Positions 9,190 through 17,605 are shown, counted from the first letter of the stretch. The stretch is DNA of 64,000 nt from Hymenobacter terrestris (GCF_013377905.1 NZ_JABKAV010000007.1:1-64000); one strand, 5' to 3'. Notes: a model not told the origin generated them from the sequence alone. Numbers and translations are program-made.

Positions 9190-10092
9190 CTAGCTGCGCG
9201 GATGAAACTGAGTGATAACCTGGCGCAGGTAGTCGCGGTCGAGGTGGGTGTAGATTTCGGTGGTGGTAATGCTTTCGTGGCCCAGCATTTCCTGCACGGC
9301 CCTTAAATCGGCGCCGCCCTCAATTAGGTGCGTAGCAAAACTGTGGCGGAAGGTGTGCGGGCTGATGCTCTTGGCAATGCCCGCTTTTTCGGCGGCCGCC
9401 TTGATGATGTGGAAAATCATCACCCTGGAAAGGCCCGCGCCCCGCTTGTTGAGAAACACGGTGTCTTCGTGGCCGGGCTTGATATCGAGGTGGGCCCGGA
9501 TGCCCTGCAGGTAGAAGCCCAAGTGCTTGAGCGCGTCGCGACCGATGGGCACCAGCCGCTCCTTGTTGCCCTTGCCCGTTACCCGCACAAAGCCCTGGTC
9601 GGCGTAGAGGTTAGACAGGCGCAGGCCGGTCAGTTCGCTTACGCGCAGGCCTGAGCTGTAAAGCACCTCCAGTATGGCCCGGTTGCGGGTGCCTTCGGGC
9701 GTACTCAGGTCGATGGCGGCCAGCAGTTGTTCGATTTCAATGTAGGTGAGCGTATCGGGCAGCTTGCGGCCGGTTTTGGGCGCTTCCAGCGTGTCGGTGG
9801 GGTCGATGGAAAGCATATCCTCCATGATCAGGAAGCGGTAAAAGGCCTTGATGCCCGACAGGGTACGGGCCTGCGAGGTGGCCTCCAGGCCCATGCCGCC
9901 CAGCCAGGTGAGGAAGTCGCGCAGCAGGCGGGTGGTGACCTGCTGGGGCGAAGCCGGTAGCCGCTCCAGCTCCAGGTACTGGCGCAGCTTGTGCACGTCG
10001 CGCGCATACGCCTCCACCGAGTTGGCCGACAACGACTTTTCGAGCTGCAGGTAGCCCTCGAACTGTTTAATGGCAAGATTCCAGGGCGACAC
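9190..10092 (-). CDS. xerD: Site-specific tyrosine recombinase XerD
   Basis: This tyrosine recombinase resolves chromosome dimers at dif with XerC and FtsK. The N-terminal SAM-like DNA-binding domain (FEGYLQLEKSLSANSVEAY) is followed by the catalytic core with Arg in SSGLRVSELTG, Lys in TGKGNKERLVP, His-x-x-Arg in SPHTFRHSFATHL, His in MLGHESITTT and the nucleophile Tyr in EIYTHLDRDYLR. I chose the GTG at 10092 (300 residues, usual XerD length). A longer frame starts at an ATG at 10131, but that ATG lies inside a dispersed palindromic repeat and adds only MTFLYTHSPIHSR, which looks unrelated to the family. Confidence 0.93.
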   Translation of the reverse strand: MSPWNLAIKQFEGYLQLEKSLSANSVEAYARDVHKLRQYLELERLPASPQQVTTRLLRDFLTWLGGMGLEATSQARTLSGIKAFYRFLIMEDMLSIDPTDTLEAPKTGRKLPDTLTYIEIEQLLAAIDLSTPEGTRNRAILEVLYSSGLRVSELTGLRLSNLYADQGFVRVTGKGNKERLVPIGRDALKHLGFYLQGIRAHLDIKPGHEDTVFLNKRGAGLSRVMIFHIIKAAAEKAGIAKSISPHTFRHSFATHLIEGGADLRAVQEMLGHESITTTEIYTHLDRDYLRQVITQFHPRS

Positions 10093-10118
10093 GCGTGAGT
10101 GAATAGGTGAATGAGTGT

Positions 10119-10253
10119 AAAGAAACGTCATTCAGAGCGAAGCGAAGAATCTCGCCGGCCCAAGTAGCCTAAGTCATCAAGTAAACTGCCCGCCCATCTG
10201 CCACAGCCTTGGCACGCGAGATTCTTCGCTCTGCTCAGAATGACGTTCCTTTG
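10119..10253. repeat. Dispersed palindromic element (GAACGTCAT family), copy 1
   Basis: An imperfect inverted repeat. The left end reads AAGAAACGTCATTCAGAGCG and continues into AAGAATCTCGC; the right end is the complement (GCGAGATTCTTCGCTCTG, then AGAATGACGTTCCTTTG). Related copies lie at 21044-21146, 22943-23043, 45451-45582 and 55911-55950. It fills the divergent gap between xerD and aroQ. Confidence 0.8.
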
Positions 10254-10282
10254 TCCCTAAACCTTATAATACTCCCAACACT

Positions 10283-10729
10283 ATGCAAATCCTGCTGCTC
10301 AACGGCCCCAACCTCAACCTGCTGGGCCGGCGCGAGCCCGGCATCTACGGCACCCGCTCCTTCGAAGACTACCTGCCCGAACTGGTGGAGGCCTTTCCGC
10401 AGTTCGAGCTGGTGTACTTCCAGAGCAACCACGAAGGCGGCCTCATCGATAAGCTGCACGAAGTGGGCTTCAGCTACCATGGCATCGTGCTGAATGCCGG
10501 CGGCTTCACCCACACCAGCGTAGCGCTGGCCGACGCGGTGGCCGCCATCGGCTCGCCGGTAATCGAGGTGCACCTAAGCAACCTGCACGCCCGCGAGGAG
10601 TTCCGGCAGCGTAGCCTGCTGGGCCGCCACTGCGCCGGCAGCATCAGCGGCTTCGGGCTGGAAAGCTACCGGCTGGCCCTGCACTACCTCGATGGCCAGC
10701 GGCCCAAGCGCATGGGGTTTCGGGTGTAA
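10283..10729 (+). CDS. aroQ: 3-dehydroquinate dehydratase, type II
   Basis: This 148-residue enzyme of the shikimate pathway converts 3-dehydroquinate to 3-dehydroshikimate by trans-dehydration. It has the type II signature ILLLNGPNLNLLGRREPGIYG with the catalytic Arg and Tyr, the QSNHEGGLIDKLHE segment, the substrate-binding NAGGFTHTSVALADA and the VIEVHLSNLHAREEFR motif with the catalytic His. The size is typical of the dodecameric type II enzymes. It lies alone, 93 bases before the aminotransferase gene, with a separate promoter for the latter in between. Confidence 0.96.
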   Translation: MQILLLNGPNLNLLGRREPGIYGTRSFEDYLPELVEAFPQFELVYFQSNHEGGLIDKLHEVGFSYHGIVLNAGGFTHTSVALADAVAAIGSPVIEVHLSNLHAREEFRQRSLLGRHCAGSISGFGLESYRLALHYLDGQRPKRMGFRV

Positions 10730-10786
10730 GGCAGCGCGAGGGGGCGGATATCTGGCGTTTACCCTGCCGGCCCTCATTCCCTTTCC

Positions 10787-10794
10787 TACCTTTG
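10787..10794 (+). promoter_or_regulatory. TACCTTTG promoter element of the class V aminotransferase
   Basis: TACCTTTG matches the Bacteroidota -7 consensus TAnnTTTG. It ends 27 bases before the ATG at 10822, so a leader of about 20 bases is expected. It supports that ATG over an in-frame start codon at 10792, which lies within the element. Confidence 0.65.
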
Positions 10795-10821
10795 TATTTC
10801 CTTACCAAGCAATCCGCCGCT

Positions 10822-11889
10822 ATGTATACATTCAATCCCGGGCCTTCGCAGGTGTATCCGCAGGTGCGCCAGTATCTACAGGATGCCTTTGATGAAGGCT
10901 GGCTTTCGGCGCCGCACCGGGGCGAGAAGTTTGTGCAGCTGATGCGCCAGACGGTGCAGGAGCTCAAAGCCAAGCTCCACATCCCGCAGGACTACACCAT
11001 TTTTTTCCTCAGCTCGGCCACCGAATGCTGGGAAGTGCTGGCCCAAAGCCTCACGCCCACCAAAAGCTTCCACCTTTATAATGGCGCTTTCGGCCAGAAG
11101 TGGTACGAAACTGCCAAAGCCCTTCGTCCGGCCTCGGCCGGCCTGAAATTTGGGATTGATGAGGTGCCCGACACCGACCGGCTACCGGGCCTAGACGAGC
11201 AGACCGACCTGGTGTGCATTACCCAGAACGAAACCTCCACCACCACCCAGCTGCGCGACGGCGTTATCCTCAACCTGTACAACCGACTGCCGTCCAGAGC
11301 TTTGCTGGCCGTCGATGCCACTTCGTCGATGGCCGGGGTGCAGATCAAGTACATTAAGGGCGACATCTGGTACGCGTCGGTGCAGAAGTGTTTCGGGCTG
11401 CCGGCGGGCCTTTCGGTGATGGTGCTTTCGCCGCGGGCCATCGAGCGGGTGCGCCAGCTGAAGGAGCGCGGCCACTACAACTCGCTGGCCGACCAGTACG
11501 AGAAGATGCTCAACTTCCAGACCACCCACACGCCCAACGTGCTGGGAATCTACCTTCTGAGCCGCGCCATCCACGACAACCCGCCCATTAAAACCATTCA
11601 CCAGCACGTAGTCGAGCGGGCCACCAAGCTCTACGACTACTTCGACCAGGCCACTCAGCTCCGGCCGCTGGTTACCAACCCCGAGACCCGCTCCTACACC
11701 GTCATCGGCCTGCAAGCCGCCCCAGCCCTCATCGAGGAGGTCAGGCGCCGCGCCCTGGCCCAGAACCTGTACATCGGCAGCGGCTACGGCGACCTGAAAG
11801 CCACCAGCCTGCGCATTGCCAACTTCCCCGCCATCCCCGATGCCGCCTTCGAGCAGCTCGTGCAGTTCTTCGCCAAGGAGTTCTCGTGA
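10822..11889 (+). CDS. Class V aminotransferase, phosphoserine aminotransferase-like
   Basis: This 355-residue PLP enzyme of fold type I, class V, begins MYTFNPGPSQVYPQV, and the NPGPS motif is typical of phosphoserine and alanine-glyoxylate aminotransferases. The PLP lysine is in WYASVQKCFGLPAG, after LLAVDATSSMAG, whose Asp would contact the pyridine nitrogen. HRGEKFVQLMRQ and TQNETSTTTQL also fit the family. A role in serine biosynthesis (3-phosphohydroxypyruvate to phosphoserine) is likely, but the sequence differs from the classical SerC pattern, so the substrate is not certain. Its stop overlaps the next gene's GTG by four bases, implying translational coupling. Confidence 0.8.
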   Translation: MYTFNPGPSQVYPQVRQYLQDAFDEGWLSAPHRGEKFVQLMRQTVQELKAKLHIPQDYTIFFLSSATECWEVLAQSLTPTKSFHLYNGAFGQKWYETAKALRPASAGLKFGIDEVPDTDRLPGLDEQTDLVCITQNETSTTTQLRDGVILNLYNRLPSRALLAVDATSSMAGVQIKYIKGDIWYASVQKCFGLPAGLSVMVLSPRAIERVRQLKERGHYNSLADQYEKMLNFQTTHTPNVLGIYLLSRAIHDNPPIKTIHQHVVERATKLYDYFDQATQLRPLVTNPETRSYTVIGLQAAPALIEEVRRRALAQNLYIGSGYGDLKATSLRIANFPAIPDAAFEQLVQFFAKEFS

Positions 11890-12293
11890 GCAGAAACCTC
11901 GTGCTTACTTTCTGCTTTTCCGGACTGCTCCTAAGCAGCTGCATGGAAACCAGTACGACAGATTCGAACGAAGCTTACAAGTATTGGGCGATGACACCAG
12001 TACCGGCAGAAGTGACTGTTAACCACGGTCAATACTGGCAATCTGCTCATTTTACCCGCGAATACATTACTTACCTGGACCTGACTACTACTGCTGAATG
12101 GAGCCAGGAGTACATCCGTCAAAATGGGCTCGTGCCGAACAACGGAGTGCCAAACCGTATTCTGCCACCCGATTCCCCACGCTGGTTTAGCCCCGACAGC
12201 TCCTTCAGCGCTTACTCGCGTCTCGGTGTCAGCGGCGTATATTACCTGCAAACCCGAACCGGCCGAATGCTTATTTATGAGGAGCAGTTTTAG
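11886..12293 (+). CDS. Small lipoprotein of unknown function
   Basis: This 135-residue protein has a lipoprotein signal (LVLTFCFSGLLLSSCMET; lipobox LLSSC), so it should be acylated at Cys 19 and exported. The mature part is Tyr- and Trp-rich without a recognised domain. It starts at a GTG that overlaps the aminotransferase stop (GTGA), so it is probably translated by coupling, although its product has no obvious link to amino acid metabolism. It uses more A/T-rich codons than its neighbours. Its stop codon overlaps a TAGGTTTG promoter-like element for marC. Confidence 0.65.
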   Translation: MSRNLVLTFCFSGLLLSSCMETSTTDSNEAYKYWAMTPVPAEVTVNHGQYWQSAHFTREYITYLDLTTTAEWSQEYIRQNGLVPNNGVPNRILPPDSPRWFSPDSSFSAYSRLGVSGVYYLQTRTGRMLIYEEQF

Positions 12294-12298
12294 GTTTG
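12291..12298 (+). promoter_or_regulatory. TAGGTTTG promoter-like element upstream of marC
   Basis: A match to TAnnTTTG that begins at the stop codon of the preceding lipoprotein gene, about 60 bases before the marC ATG. It would give the MarC gene its own transcript. Confidence 0.4.
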
Positions 12299-12359
12299 TT
12301 GCCCCTGAAAATGCTCCGTTCTCAGAACGAATCTGCACTATCTGAACCATCTGTAATTC

Positions 12360-12920
12360 ATGTTCAGTCTCAAGGAAATAGCCTCCGTCACGCTCACCCT
12401 GTTCGCCATCATTGATATTCTGGGCTCGGTGCCCATTATCATCCAGATTCGGCAGCGTGAAGGCGGCGTAAATGCCGAGAAGGCCACTATCGTGGCGGGC
12501 ATTCTGATGGTGAGCTTTCTGTTCGTGGGCCAGAGCATCCTGTCGCTTTTTGGCGTTGATTTTCAATCGTTTGCCTTGGCCGGTGCCATCATCATCTTCC
12601 TCATTGGCATGGAGATGATTCTGGGCATCGAGCTGTTCCGGCACGACCCGGCAGCGGGCACGGGCTCGATTGTGCCGCTGGCTTTCCCGCTTATCGTAGG
12701 CGCCGGCACCATGACCACGCTCCTCTCGCTGCGGGCCGCCTACGCGCTGCCCAACGTGCTGGCCGGCGTGCTCGTAAACCTGGTTTTCGTGTACCTGGTC
12801 ATCAAAAGTTCCCCCTGGATTGAGCGTAAACTTGGCAAGGCCGGCGAGGATATTCTGCGCCGTGTATTCGGCGTCATTCTGCTGGCCATTGCCATCAAAC
12901 TGTTTAAAACGAATTTCTAG
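12360..12920 (+). CDS. MarC family integral membrane protein
   Basis: This 186-residue protein has six hydrophobic segments and the family phrases LFAIIDILGSVPIII near the start, ALAGAIIIFLIGMEMILG in the middle and IVPLAFPLIVGAGTMTTLL, all typical of the MarC/UPF0056 group. Despite the historical name (multiple antibiotic resistance locus), the family has no proven transport function. The gene ends two bases before a large inverted repeat and is convergent with the antiporter gene. Confidence 0.9.
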   Translation: MFSLKEIASVTLTLFAIIDILGSVPIIIQIRQREGGVNAEKATIVAGILMVSFLFVGQSILSLFGVDFQSFALAGAIIIFLIGMEMILGIELFRHDPAAGTGSIVPLAFPLIVGAGTMTTLLSLRAAYALPNVLAGVLVNLVFVYLVIKSSPWIERKLGKAGEDILRRVFGVILLAIAIKLFKTNF

Positions 12921-12922
12921 TA

Positions 12923-13025
12923 AGACCTGATTACCAGGAAGTGAGAGGTGCGCCTTTCGTGCTGCCCGGCCAAATAGGGCTGACAGCACGAAAGGCGCAC
13001 CTCTCACTTCCTGGTAATCAGGTCT
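12923..13025. repeat. Perfect 42-base inverted repeat between convergent genes
   Basis: The arms at 12923-12964 and 12984-13025 are exact reverse complements, separated by 19 bases. The left arm begins AGACCTGATTACCAGGAAGT. It lies between the marC and antiporter stops and would form a very strong hairpin in both transcripts, although without a U-tract. Confidence 0.85.
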
Positions 13026-13046
13026 AAACTCGCACCTCTGCGTTCG

Positions 13047-14234
13047 TCAGTATTCCCCGATGACAGGTTCCTCGCGGCTCATCAACAGGCCTACCATCAT
13101 CAGCACACCTGTCAGCAGGATAACGATGAAGAGGATGTTTTCGGAAACTTCGCCGATGAGGTGTTGCTGGGGAATGCTATAGAACAGCAGCACCGTAATA
13201 AGGCCTTTCGGGGCGATAAACAGCTCCGGAATAAGGTCGGTTTTGGCAATGAAGCGCAGGTAAAAGTAGCGGATAGCCGTGAGGGCCGCCACGATAAGCA
13301 CGCCTTGAATCAGCAGCTGCGGGCTCATCAGCTTGCTGACCGTAATACTGAAGCCAAACAGCAGAAAGAAGAACGTCCGGATCAGGAAGGCCGATTCAGC
13401 CGTGATGCTACGCAGCTGATGCAGCTCCTCGGTAAGGCGGGCCGGGTTGAACCAGGTTTTGATGGGCCCCACCATGAACTGCTCGGCATTATTAACGGCC
13501 AGCCCAAATACCAGCACCAGCACCAGCGACGACAGATGCAGGTTTTTAGCGACGCTGTAGAGCAAAATCAGGAAGGCCAGAATCAGGAAGAACTTGACGT
13601 GCAGCCGGATACGGTCGAGCAGGAAGATGAGCGCGGCGGTGCTTATAATGGCCACAAAGGCAACGGCTATTACATCGAGCCCGAACGTAGCCACCGACAT
13701 ACCCTGGCCGAAGTTGGCCTGCAGGGCGAAGTTGAAGAGCATAATGCCCAGAATATCGGAAAAGGTGCTCTCGTAGATGATGAACTCCTGCTTTTCGCCC
13801 GTAAGACCCGCCACACTGGGAATAGCAATGGCTGAACTGATAACGGCCAGCGGAATGGCATTTACCAGGCAGCTTTGGAAGTTAACCCCCAACCAATAGT
13901 GCAGAATAAGGGCAATGGCCAACGACTGCACGACCAGCATAAGCACGGCCGCAAAAAAGGAACGCCGGATTAGAGGAAATTTTTCGCGGGTTATTTTGAG
14001 ATCCAGCGCCCCCTCTAGCACAATCATAATCAGCCCGATAACTCCGAATATTTCCAGAATTACTTTAGGCGCGACGAAGGTAAATTCGAAGTAGTCGGCG
14101 GCCTGGCGCAGAGCAATACCCGAGAGCAGTAGCATGAGTACCGATGGCACCTTAGTGGCACGGGCAATCAGGTCGAAGAGGTAGGACAGAATCACGGCCA
14201 GACTGAGGCCGATAAGAATGGTATAAGAACCCAT
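13047..14234 (-). CDS. Cation:proton antiporter (CPA family)
   Basis: This 395-residue protein with about 12 membrane segments resembles monovalent cation/proton antiporters. VPSVLMLLLSGIALRQ near residue 30 matches the first re-entrant region, and IMIVLEGALDLK with PLAVISSAIAIPSVAGL contains the acidic and small-residue motifs expected along the ion path. STFSDILGIMLFNFAL places a Ser-Asp pair in the core. It probably exports Na+ or K+ in exchange for protons at the inner membrane. The frame is open 38 codons further upstream, but the Met at 14234 starts the first hydrophobic helix directly. No regulatory RCK/TrkA domain is attached. Confidence 0.85.
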   Translation of the reverse strand: MGSYTILIGLSLAVILSYLFDLIARATKVPSVLMLLLSGIALRQAADYFEFTFVAPKVILEIFGVIGLIMIVLEGALDLKITREKFPLIRRSFFAAVLMLVVQSLAIALILHYWLGVNFQSCLVNAIPLAVISSAIAIPSVAGLTGEKQEFIIYESTFSDILGIMLFNFALQANFGQGMSVATFGLDVIAVAFVAIISTAALIFLLDRIRLHVKFFLILAFLILLYSVAKNLHLSSLVLVLVFGLAVNNAEQFMVGPIKTWFNPARLTEELHQLRSITAESAFLIRTFFFLLFGFSITVSKLMSPQLLIQGVLIVAALTAIRYFYLRFIAKTDLIPELFIAPKGLITVLLFYSIPQQHLIGEVSENILFIVILLTGVLMMVGLLMSREEPVIGEY

Positions 14235-14388
14235 AGATTGAGGCTTGGCCCAAAAGTAATTCCGGCTATACGAGCCGGAATAAGGGGCGGTTGGCCGGGG
14301 TTTAGAAAATCCGGAACGGCGAAGATACGCTTTCAACGGCGGTAGCATGGGCCTGCCGGTCGAATTGGGTCTGCGTGGGCACGCAATG

Positions 14389-14396
14389 TACCTTTG
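14389..14396 (+). promoter_or_regulatory. TACCTTTG element four bases before an ATG (leaderless candidate)
   Basis: TACCTTTG lies at 14389-14396 and the ATG of the flavoprotein at 14401, with TTG at 14365-14367 placed 21 bases upstream of the element, the spacing expected for a Bacteroidota -33 box. Transcription would start at or next to the A of the ATG. It argues against the in-frame ATG at 14347. Confidence 0.65.
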
Positions 14397-14400
14397 CCTT

Positions 14401-15636
14401 ATGCAACAGCCTTTGGGGAAAGAAGTAGCCGTGGTAGGCGGTGGGCCAGCGGGCCTGCTGGCCGCCCAGCGCCTGGCCGAAGCGGGCTGCCGGGTGCGCC
14501 TCTACGAAGCCCAGGCCACGGTGGGCCGCAAGTTTCTGGTAGCCGGCCACGGGGGCTTCAACCTAAGCAATGCCGAAGACGCCACCCCCTTTGCCGCCCG
14601 CTACGCCGCCCGCACTTCCGATTTCGCTGGTTTCCTGGCCCACTTCTCCCCCACCGACCTGCGCGCCTGGGCCACCGAGTTGGGCATCGGCACCTTTGTG
14701 GGCACCAGCGGCCGGGTGTTTCCGGAAGCCCACCACAAACCCGCCGACCTGCTGCGCGCCTGGGTGACACGGCTGCAGGCCTTGGGCGTAGAACTGCACG
14801 TGCGCCACCGCTGGCTGGGTTTTGGCCCCGACGGTGCGCTTTACCTGCGCAACGAAACCACCGGCGAGCGAACCACCTTGCAGCCCGCCGCCACGCTGCT
14901 GGCCCTGGGCGGGGCCAGCTGGGCCAAAACCGGCTCCGATGGAGCCTGGCTGCCCGAGCTGGAGCGCGCCGGCGTGTCGGTAGTGCCCTTCATGCCCGGC
15001 AACTGCGGGGCCGGGGTGGCTTGGTCGGAGTTTTTCCGGGCAAAGGTGGGCCGTCAACCGCTCAAAAACATAGCACTAAGCTGCGGCGGGGCTACGGTAC
15101 ACGGAGAAATCATGCTTACCGACTACGGCCTCGAAGGCACGCCGGTGTACGCCCTCACGCCGCAGCTGCGGGCCGCCCTGGCCACCGGAACGCCGGCCCT
15201 GCTGCATCTGCATCTCAAACCCGATCTGAGCTCGACTCAACTGCTGGATAAGCTGGCGCGGCGCAAGCCGGGCAAGTCGGTGGCTTCATTTCTGGGTGAA
15301 GCGCTGCGCCTGGGTTCGCCGGTGCCAACGCTGTTGCGCGAGCTGAGCCCGGCCGCATTTCCAGCCGCACCCACCGAAGCCGCCGCCCTGCTTTCGGCCC
15401 TCCCGATACCTGTAACTGGCCTACGCCCGCTCGATGAGGCCATCAGCACGGCTGGCGGCGTGGCGTGGGAAGCCCTCGATGAGCACCTGATGCTGCGGGT
15501 CCGGCCCGGCACCTTCGTGGCTGGCGAAATGCTCGATTGGGAAGCGCCTACCGGCGGCTACCTGTTGCAGGGCTGTTTCAGTACCGGTGCTTGGGCCGCC
15601 CGCGGCATTCTGCACTGGCTTGAGAATAGTCCTTAG
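14401..15636 (+). CDS. FAD-dependent oxidoreductase, HI0933/TIGR03862-type flavoprotein
   Basis: This 411-residue flavoprotein has an N-terminal dinucleotide-binding motif VAVVGGGPAGLLAAQRLAEAG, a second glycine-rich region VGRKFLVAGHGGFNLSN typical of the HI0933/BaiN-like family, ATLLALGGASWAKTGSDG in the FAD domain and the C-terminal GEMLDWEAPTGGYLLQGCFSTG, which closes over FAD. The substrate of this group is not established. The start at 14401 was chosen because a promoter-like TACCTTTG ends four bases before it and the residues between 14347 and 14401 do not match the family. It converges on a small membrane protein gene (5-base gap). Confidence 0.85.
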   Translation: MQQPLGKEVAVVGGGPAGLLAAQRLAEAGCRVRLYEAQATVGRKFLVAGHGGFNLSNAEDATPFAARYAARTSDFAGFLAHFSPTDLRAWATELGIGTFVGTSGRVFPEAHHKPADLLRAWVTRLQALGVELHVRHRWLGFGPDGALYLRNETTGERTTLQPAATLLALGGASWAKTGSDGAWLPELERAGVSVVPFMPGNCGAGVAWSEFFRAKVGRQPLKNIALSCGGATVHGEIMLTDYGLEGTPVYALTPQLRAALATGTPALLHLHLKPDLSSTQLLDKLARRKPGKSVASFLGEALRLGSPVPTLLRELSPAAFPAAPTEAAALLSALPIPVTGLRPLDEAISTAGGVAWEALDEHLMLRVRPGTFVAGEMLDWEAPTGGYLLQGCFSTGAWAARGILHWLENSP

Positions 15637-15640
15637 GCCC

Positions 15641-15898
15641 TTACTTTTCCCGCTCCGCGCGCTCAACTTCTTCAGCTTCGGCCAGCACGGCTTTGGCTTC
15701 GTTGAGCAAGCGCTGGCCGTGGTCGAGCTGCTGACGCAGGATAAGGGCGAAGAGCACGAAATACGACACGATCGGCAGCAGCAGCCCCAATGCAAACCAC
15801 AGCCAGAACGAGCGGCCGTAGCTATAGGCGCAATAGCCGGTTACCAGCGGAACCAGCGACATGGCAAACAGGCCCGCAATAGCTAAATCGATAAACAT
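15641..15898 (-). CDS. Small membrane protein with coiled-coil tail
   Basis: This 85-residue protein has two hydrophobic helices (IAGLFAMSLVPLVTGYCAYS and FWLWFALGLLLPIVSYFVLF), followed by a charged, probably coiled-coil C-terminus (QQLDHGQRLLNEAKAVLAEA). The pattern resembles small envelope proteins found across Bacteroidota and has no assigned role. The start is the only ATG before the first helix. It converges with the flavoprotein gene and has a 217-base upstream gap containing a 19-base tandem repeat. Confidence 0.65.
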   Translation of the reverse strand: MFIDLAIAGLFAMSLVPLVTGYCAYSYGRSFWLWFALGLLLPIVSYFVLFALILRQQLDHGQRLLNEAKAVLAEAEEVERAEREK

Positions 15899-15947
15899 GG
15901 GGCCGGAGCTGAGCGGTGGGAAAACTAAATCGTTACGGAAGATACGG

Positions 15948-15985
15948 TATTATCGGTAGCCGGGCATATTATCGGTAGCCGGGCA
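15948..15985. repeat. 19-base perfect tandem duplication
   Basis: The 19-mer TATTATCGGTAGCCGGGCA occurs twice back to back (15948-15966 and 15967-15985) in the divergent gap before the DAC-domain gene. It may be a replication slippage product or a doubled binding site. The rest of 15899-16115 shows nothing else recognisable. Confidence 0.8.
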
Positions 15986-16115
15986 AAGGGGGGACACCTG
16001 CTGCTAACCCGCCCGGAGCGTGAAGGTTGCGGCCGCGGGCCGGCAAAATCCATCTTTCGGCGAGCTTTTTGCGTAACTGCCCCTTTCCGCTCTCCACATT
16101 CTGCCCGCTGCCCCT

Positions 16116-17570
16116 ATGTGGGAAAACCAAAGTCTGTTTCGCGTATCCGCCCAGCTGTTTGCCGACGGCGTATTTAACCTGCTCGACCGGGCGCTGAAGC
16201 CGGAGATTTTTTTGCTGGGAATTGCCTCGGCCCGCGAAACCGACGAGCCCCAGGCTGTACTTATCGAGCCGCAGAGCCACCGCTACGCCGGCCCCGATTT
16301 TGCGGCCGTGAAGGCCCACGCCGTGGCCCTGGAGCCCGATGGCCCTCGTGAAGTGGTGTACCATCTGCAGCAGCTCGACCATGACCGCTACGAAAAGCAG
16401 CGCTGGTACGAGCTGCTACGCCGCGCCACCGAGCACACCCTGCACGAGCTGGTAGCCCGGCGCCAGGAAGACCGGGTGAGCTTCTGCTCGATGCCCGTGA
16501 GCACGGGGGGCTACCAGGTACTGATTGTACTACAGCTCTCGGCTGATGCCTACCACAGCTATTATGCCCTGCCGGGGGCGGCCGTGCCCAACCGGCCGGC
16601 GTCGCTGCTGGCGGCCACCGTTGAGGAGTTGCTGAGCGATGCCTCGCGGGCCCTGCGTGAGTCCGACCACGCCGACGATGACCGGTTGGTGCTCAACCGC
16701 GACTACAACGAGGTGCTGCGCGCCGCCGGCCGCCGCTTTATGTTGCGCGCTGCCGCCGGCAGCCACGGGCTCTATGATGCCTGCAACGGCGTAGCCGCCC
16801 TGCGCCACGAAGGCGATGAGGGCGTGGGCACCATGCTCATTTCGAAACGCAACCACCCGGCCGTGGTGCCGGTACTTATGCTCGACACGCCGGTACCGTT
16901 GCGCGACCACCGCCGCATTCGCAAGCTACTGGAGCTAAGCGAGGACCGCCACGCCCTCATTACCGATGCCACCGACGTATTCGGGCTGGGTTACTTGGTG
17001 GAGCCCGACGATGCGCAGTACGAGCCCCTGTTCACGGTGCATTTCACCAAGCACTACAGCTGGGAACTAAGCCACGATGGGCACCGAATGATGAAAGTGG
17101 TATCGAACACGCCCCGCCTGCCGCAGGGCACCATCGACGAAAACAACTTCACCACGGCCGTGGGCCGCATTTTCTCGACGCTTGATGCGGCCGGCATTGC
17201 CTACCTGTGGGAGCTGACGCTGAGCGCCGCCAAGCAGGAACATGGCACTATTCTGCTGATTTCGGAGGGTGCGGCCCAGGAAGCCGTCCGGCTTTCGCCC
17301 CAGTGTTTCCGCGTGACGCCGCGCCTGATGACGCCCTCGGTGCTGCGCCTGGTCACCAACATCGACGGGGCCGTGCTTATCGAGCCGAGCGGCACCTGCC
17401 ACGCCATTGGGGCTATTCTCGACGGACTGGCCACCGAGAAAGGTGACTCCAGCCGCGGCTCGCGCTATAATTCCGTTTTGCGCTACGTAGAAAGTAGTCG
17501 CTACCCGGTGCTGGCCGTTGTGGTAAGCGAAGACGGCTGGATTGACCTACTACCACCCGTTTGGCGGTAG
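16116..17570 (+). CDS. Putative diadenylate cyclase (DAC/DisA_N domain) with N-terminal sensor region
   Basis: This 484-residue protein ends in a DisA_N-like nucleotidyl cyclase domain: the DGA motif at 417-419 (NIDGAVLIEPSG), GAILDG near 435 and the RGSRYNS motif at 447-453, where DAC enzymes have the RHR/RGxRHN triad, then VLAVVVSEDGWIDLLPP. DAC domains make cyclic di-AMP from two ATP. The N-terminal ~340 residues contain no known catalytic motif; I recall similar regions annotated as a putative sensor domain (DACNV) in Bacteroidota. The Tyr-Asn in place of His-Arg leaves activity open. There is no membrane segment, so it is cytoplasmic. A DUF4112 gene follows after 35 bases, probably co-transcribed. 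Confidence 0.75.
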   Translation: MWENQSLFRVSAQLFADGVFNLLDRALKPEIFLLGIASARETDEPQAVLIEPQSHRYAGPDFAAVKAHAVALEPDGPREVVYHLQQLDHDRYEKQRWYELLRRATEHTLHELVARRQEDRVSFCSMPVSTGGYQVLIVLQLSADAYHSYYALPGAAVPNRPASLLAATVEELLSDASRALRESDHADDDRLVLNRDYNEVLRAAGRRFMLRAAAGSHGLYDACNGVAALRHEGDEGVGTMLISKRNHPAVVPVLMLDTPVPLRDHRRIRKLLELSEDRHALITDATDVFGLGYLVEPDDAQYEPLFTVHFTKHYSWELSHDGHRMMKVVSNTPRLPQGTIDENNFTTAVGRIFSTLDAAGIAYLWELTLSAAKQEHGTILLISEGAAQEAVRLSPQCFRVTPRLMTPSVLRLVTNIDGAVLIEPSGTCHAIGAILDGLATEKGDSSRGSRYNSVLRYVESSRYPVLAVVVSEDGWIDLLPPVWR

Positions 17571-17605
17571 CAGCACTTGCTTTCTCTCTTTCCCAATTCT
17601 CTGCT

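Noticed and set aside
11931..13007. Minus-strand open frame of 358 codons over the lipoprotein, marC and the inverted repeat
   Set aside because: It is antisense to two genes with good family or signal-peptide evidence, and its product is low-complexity and hydrophilic.
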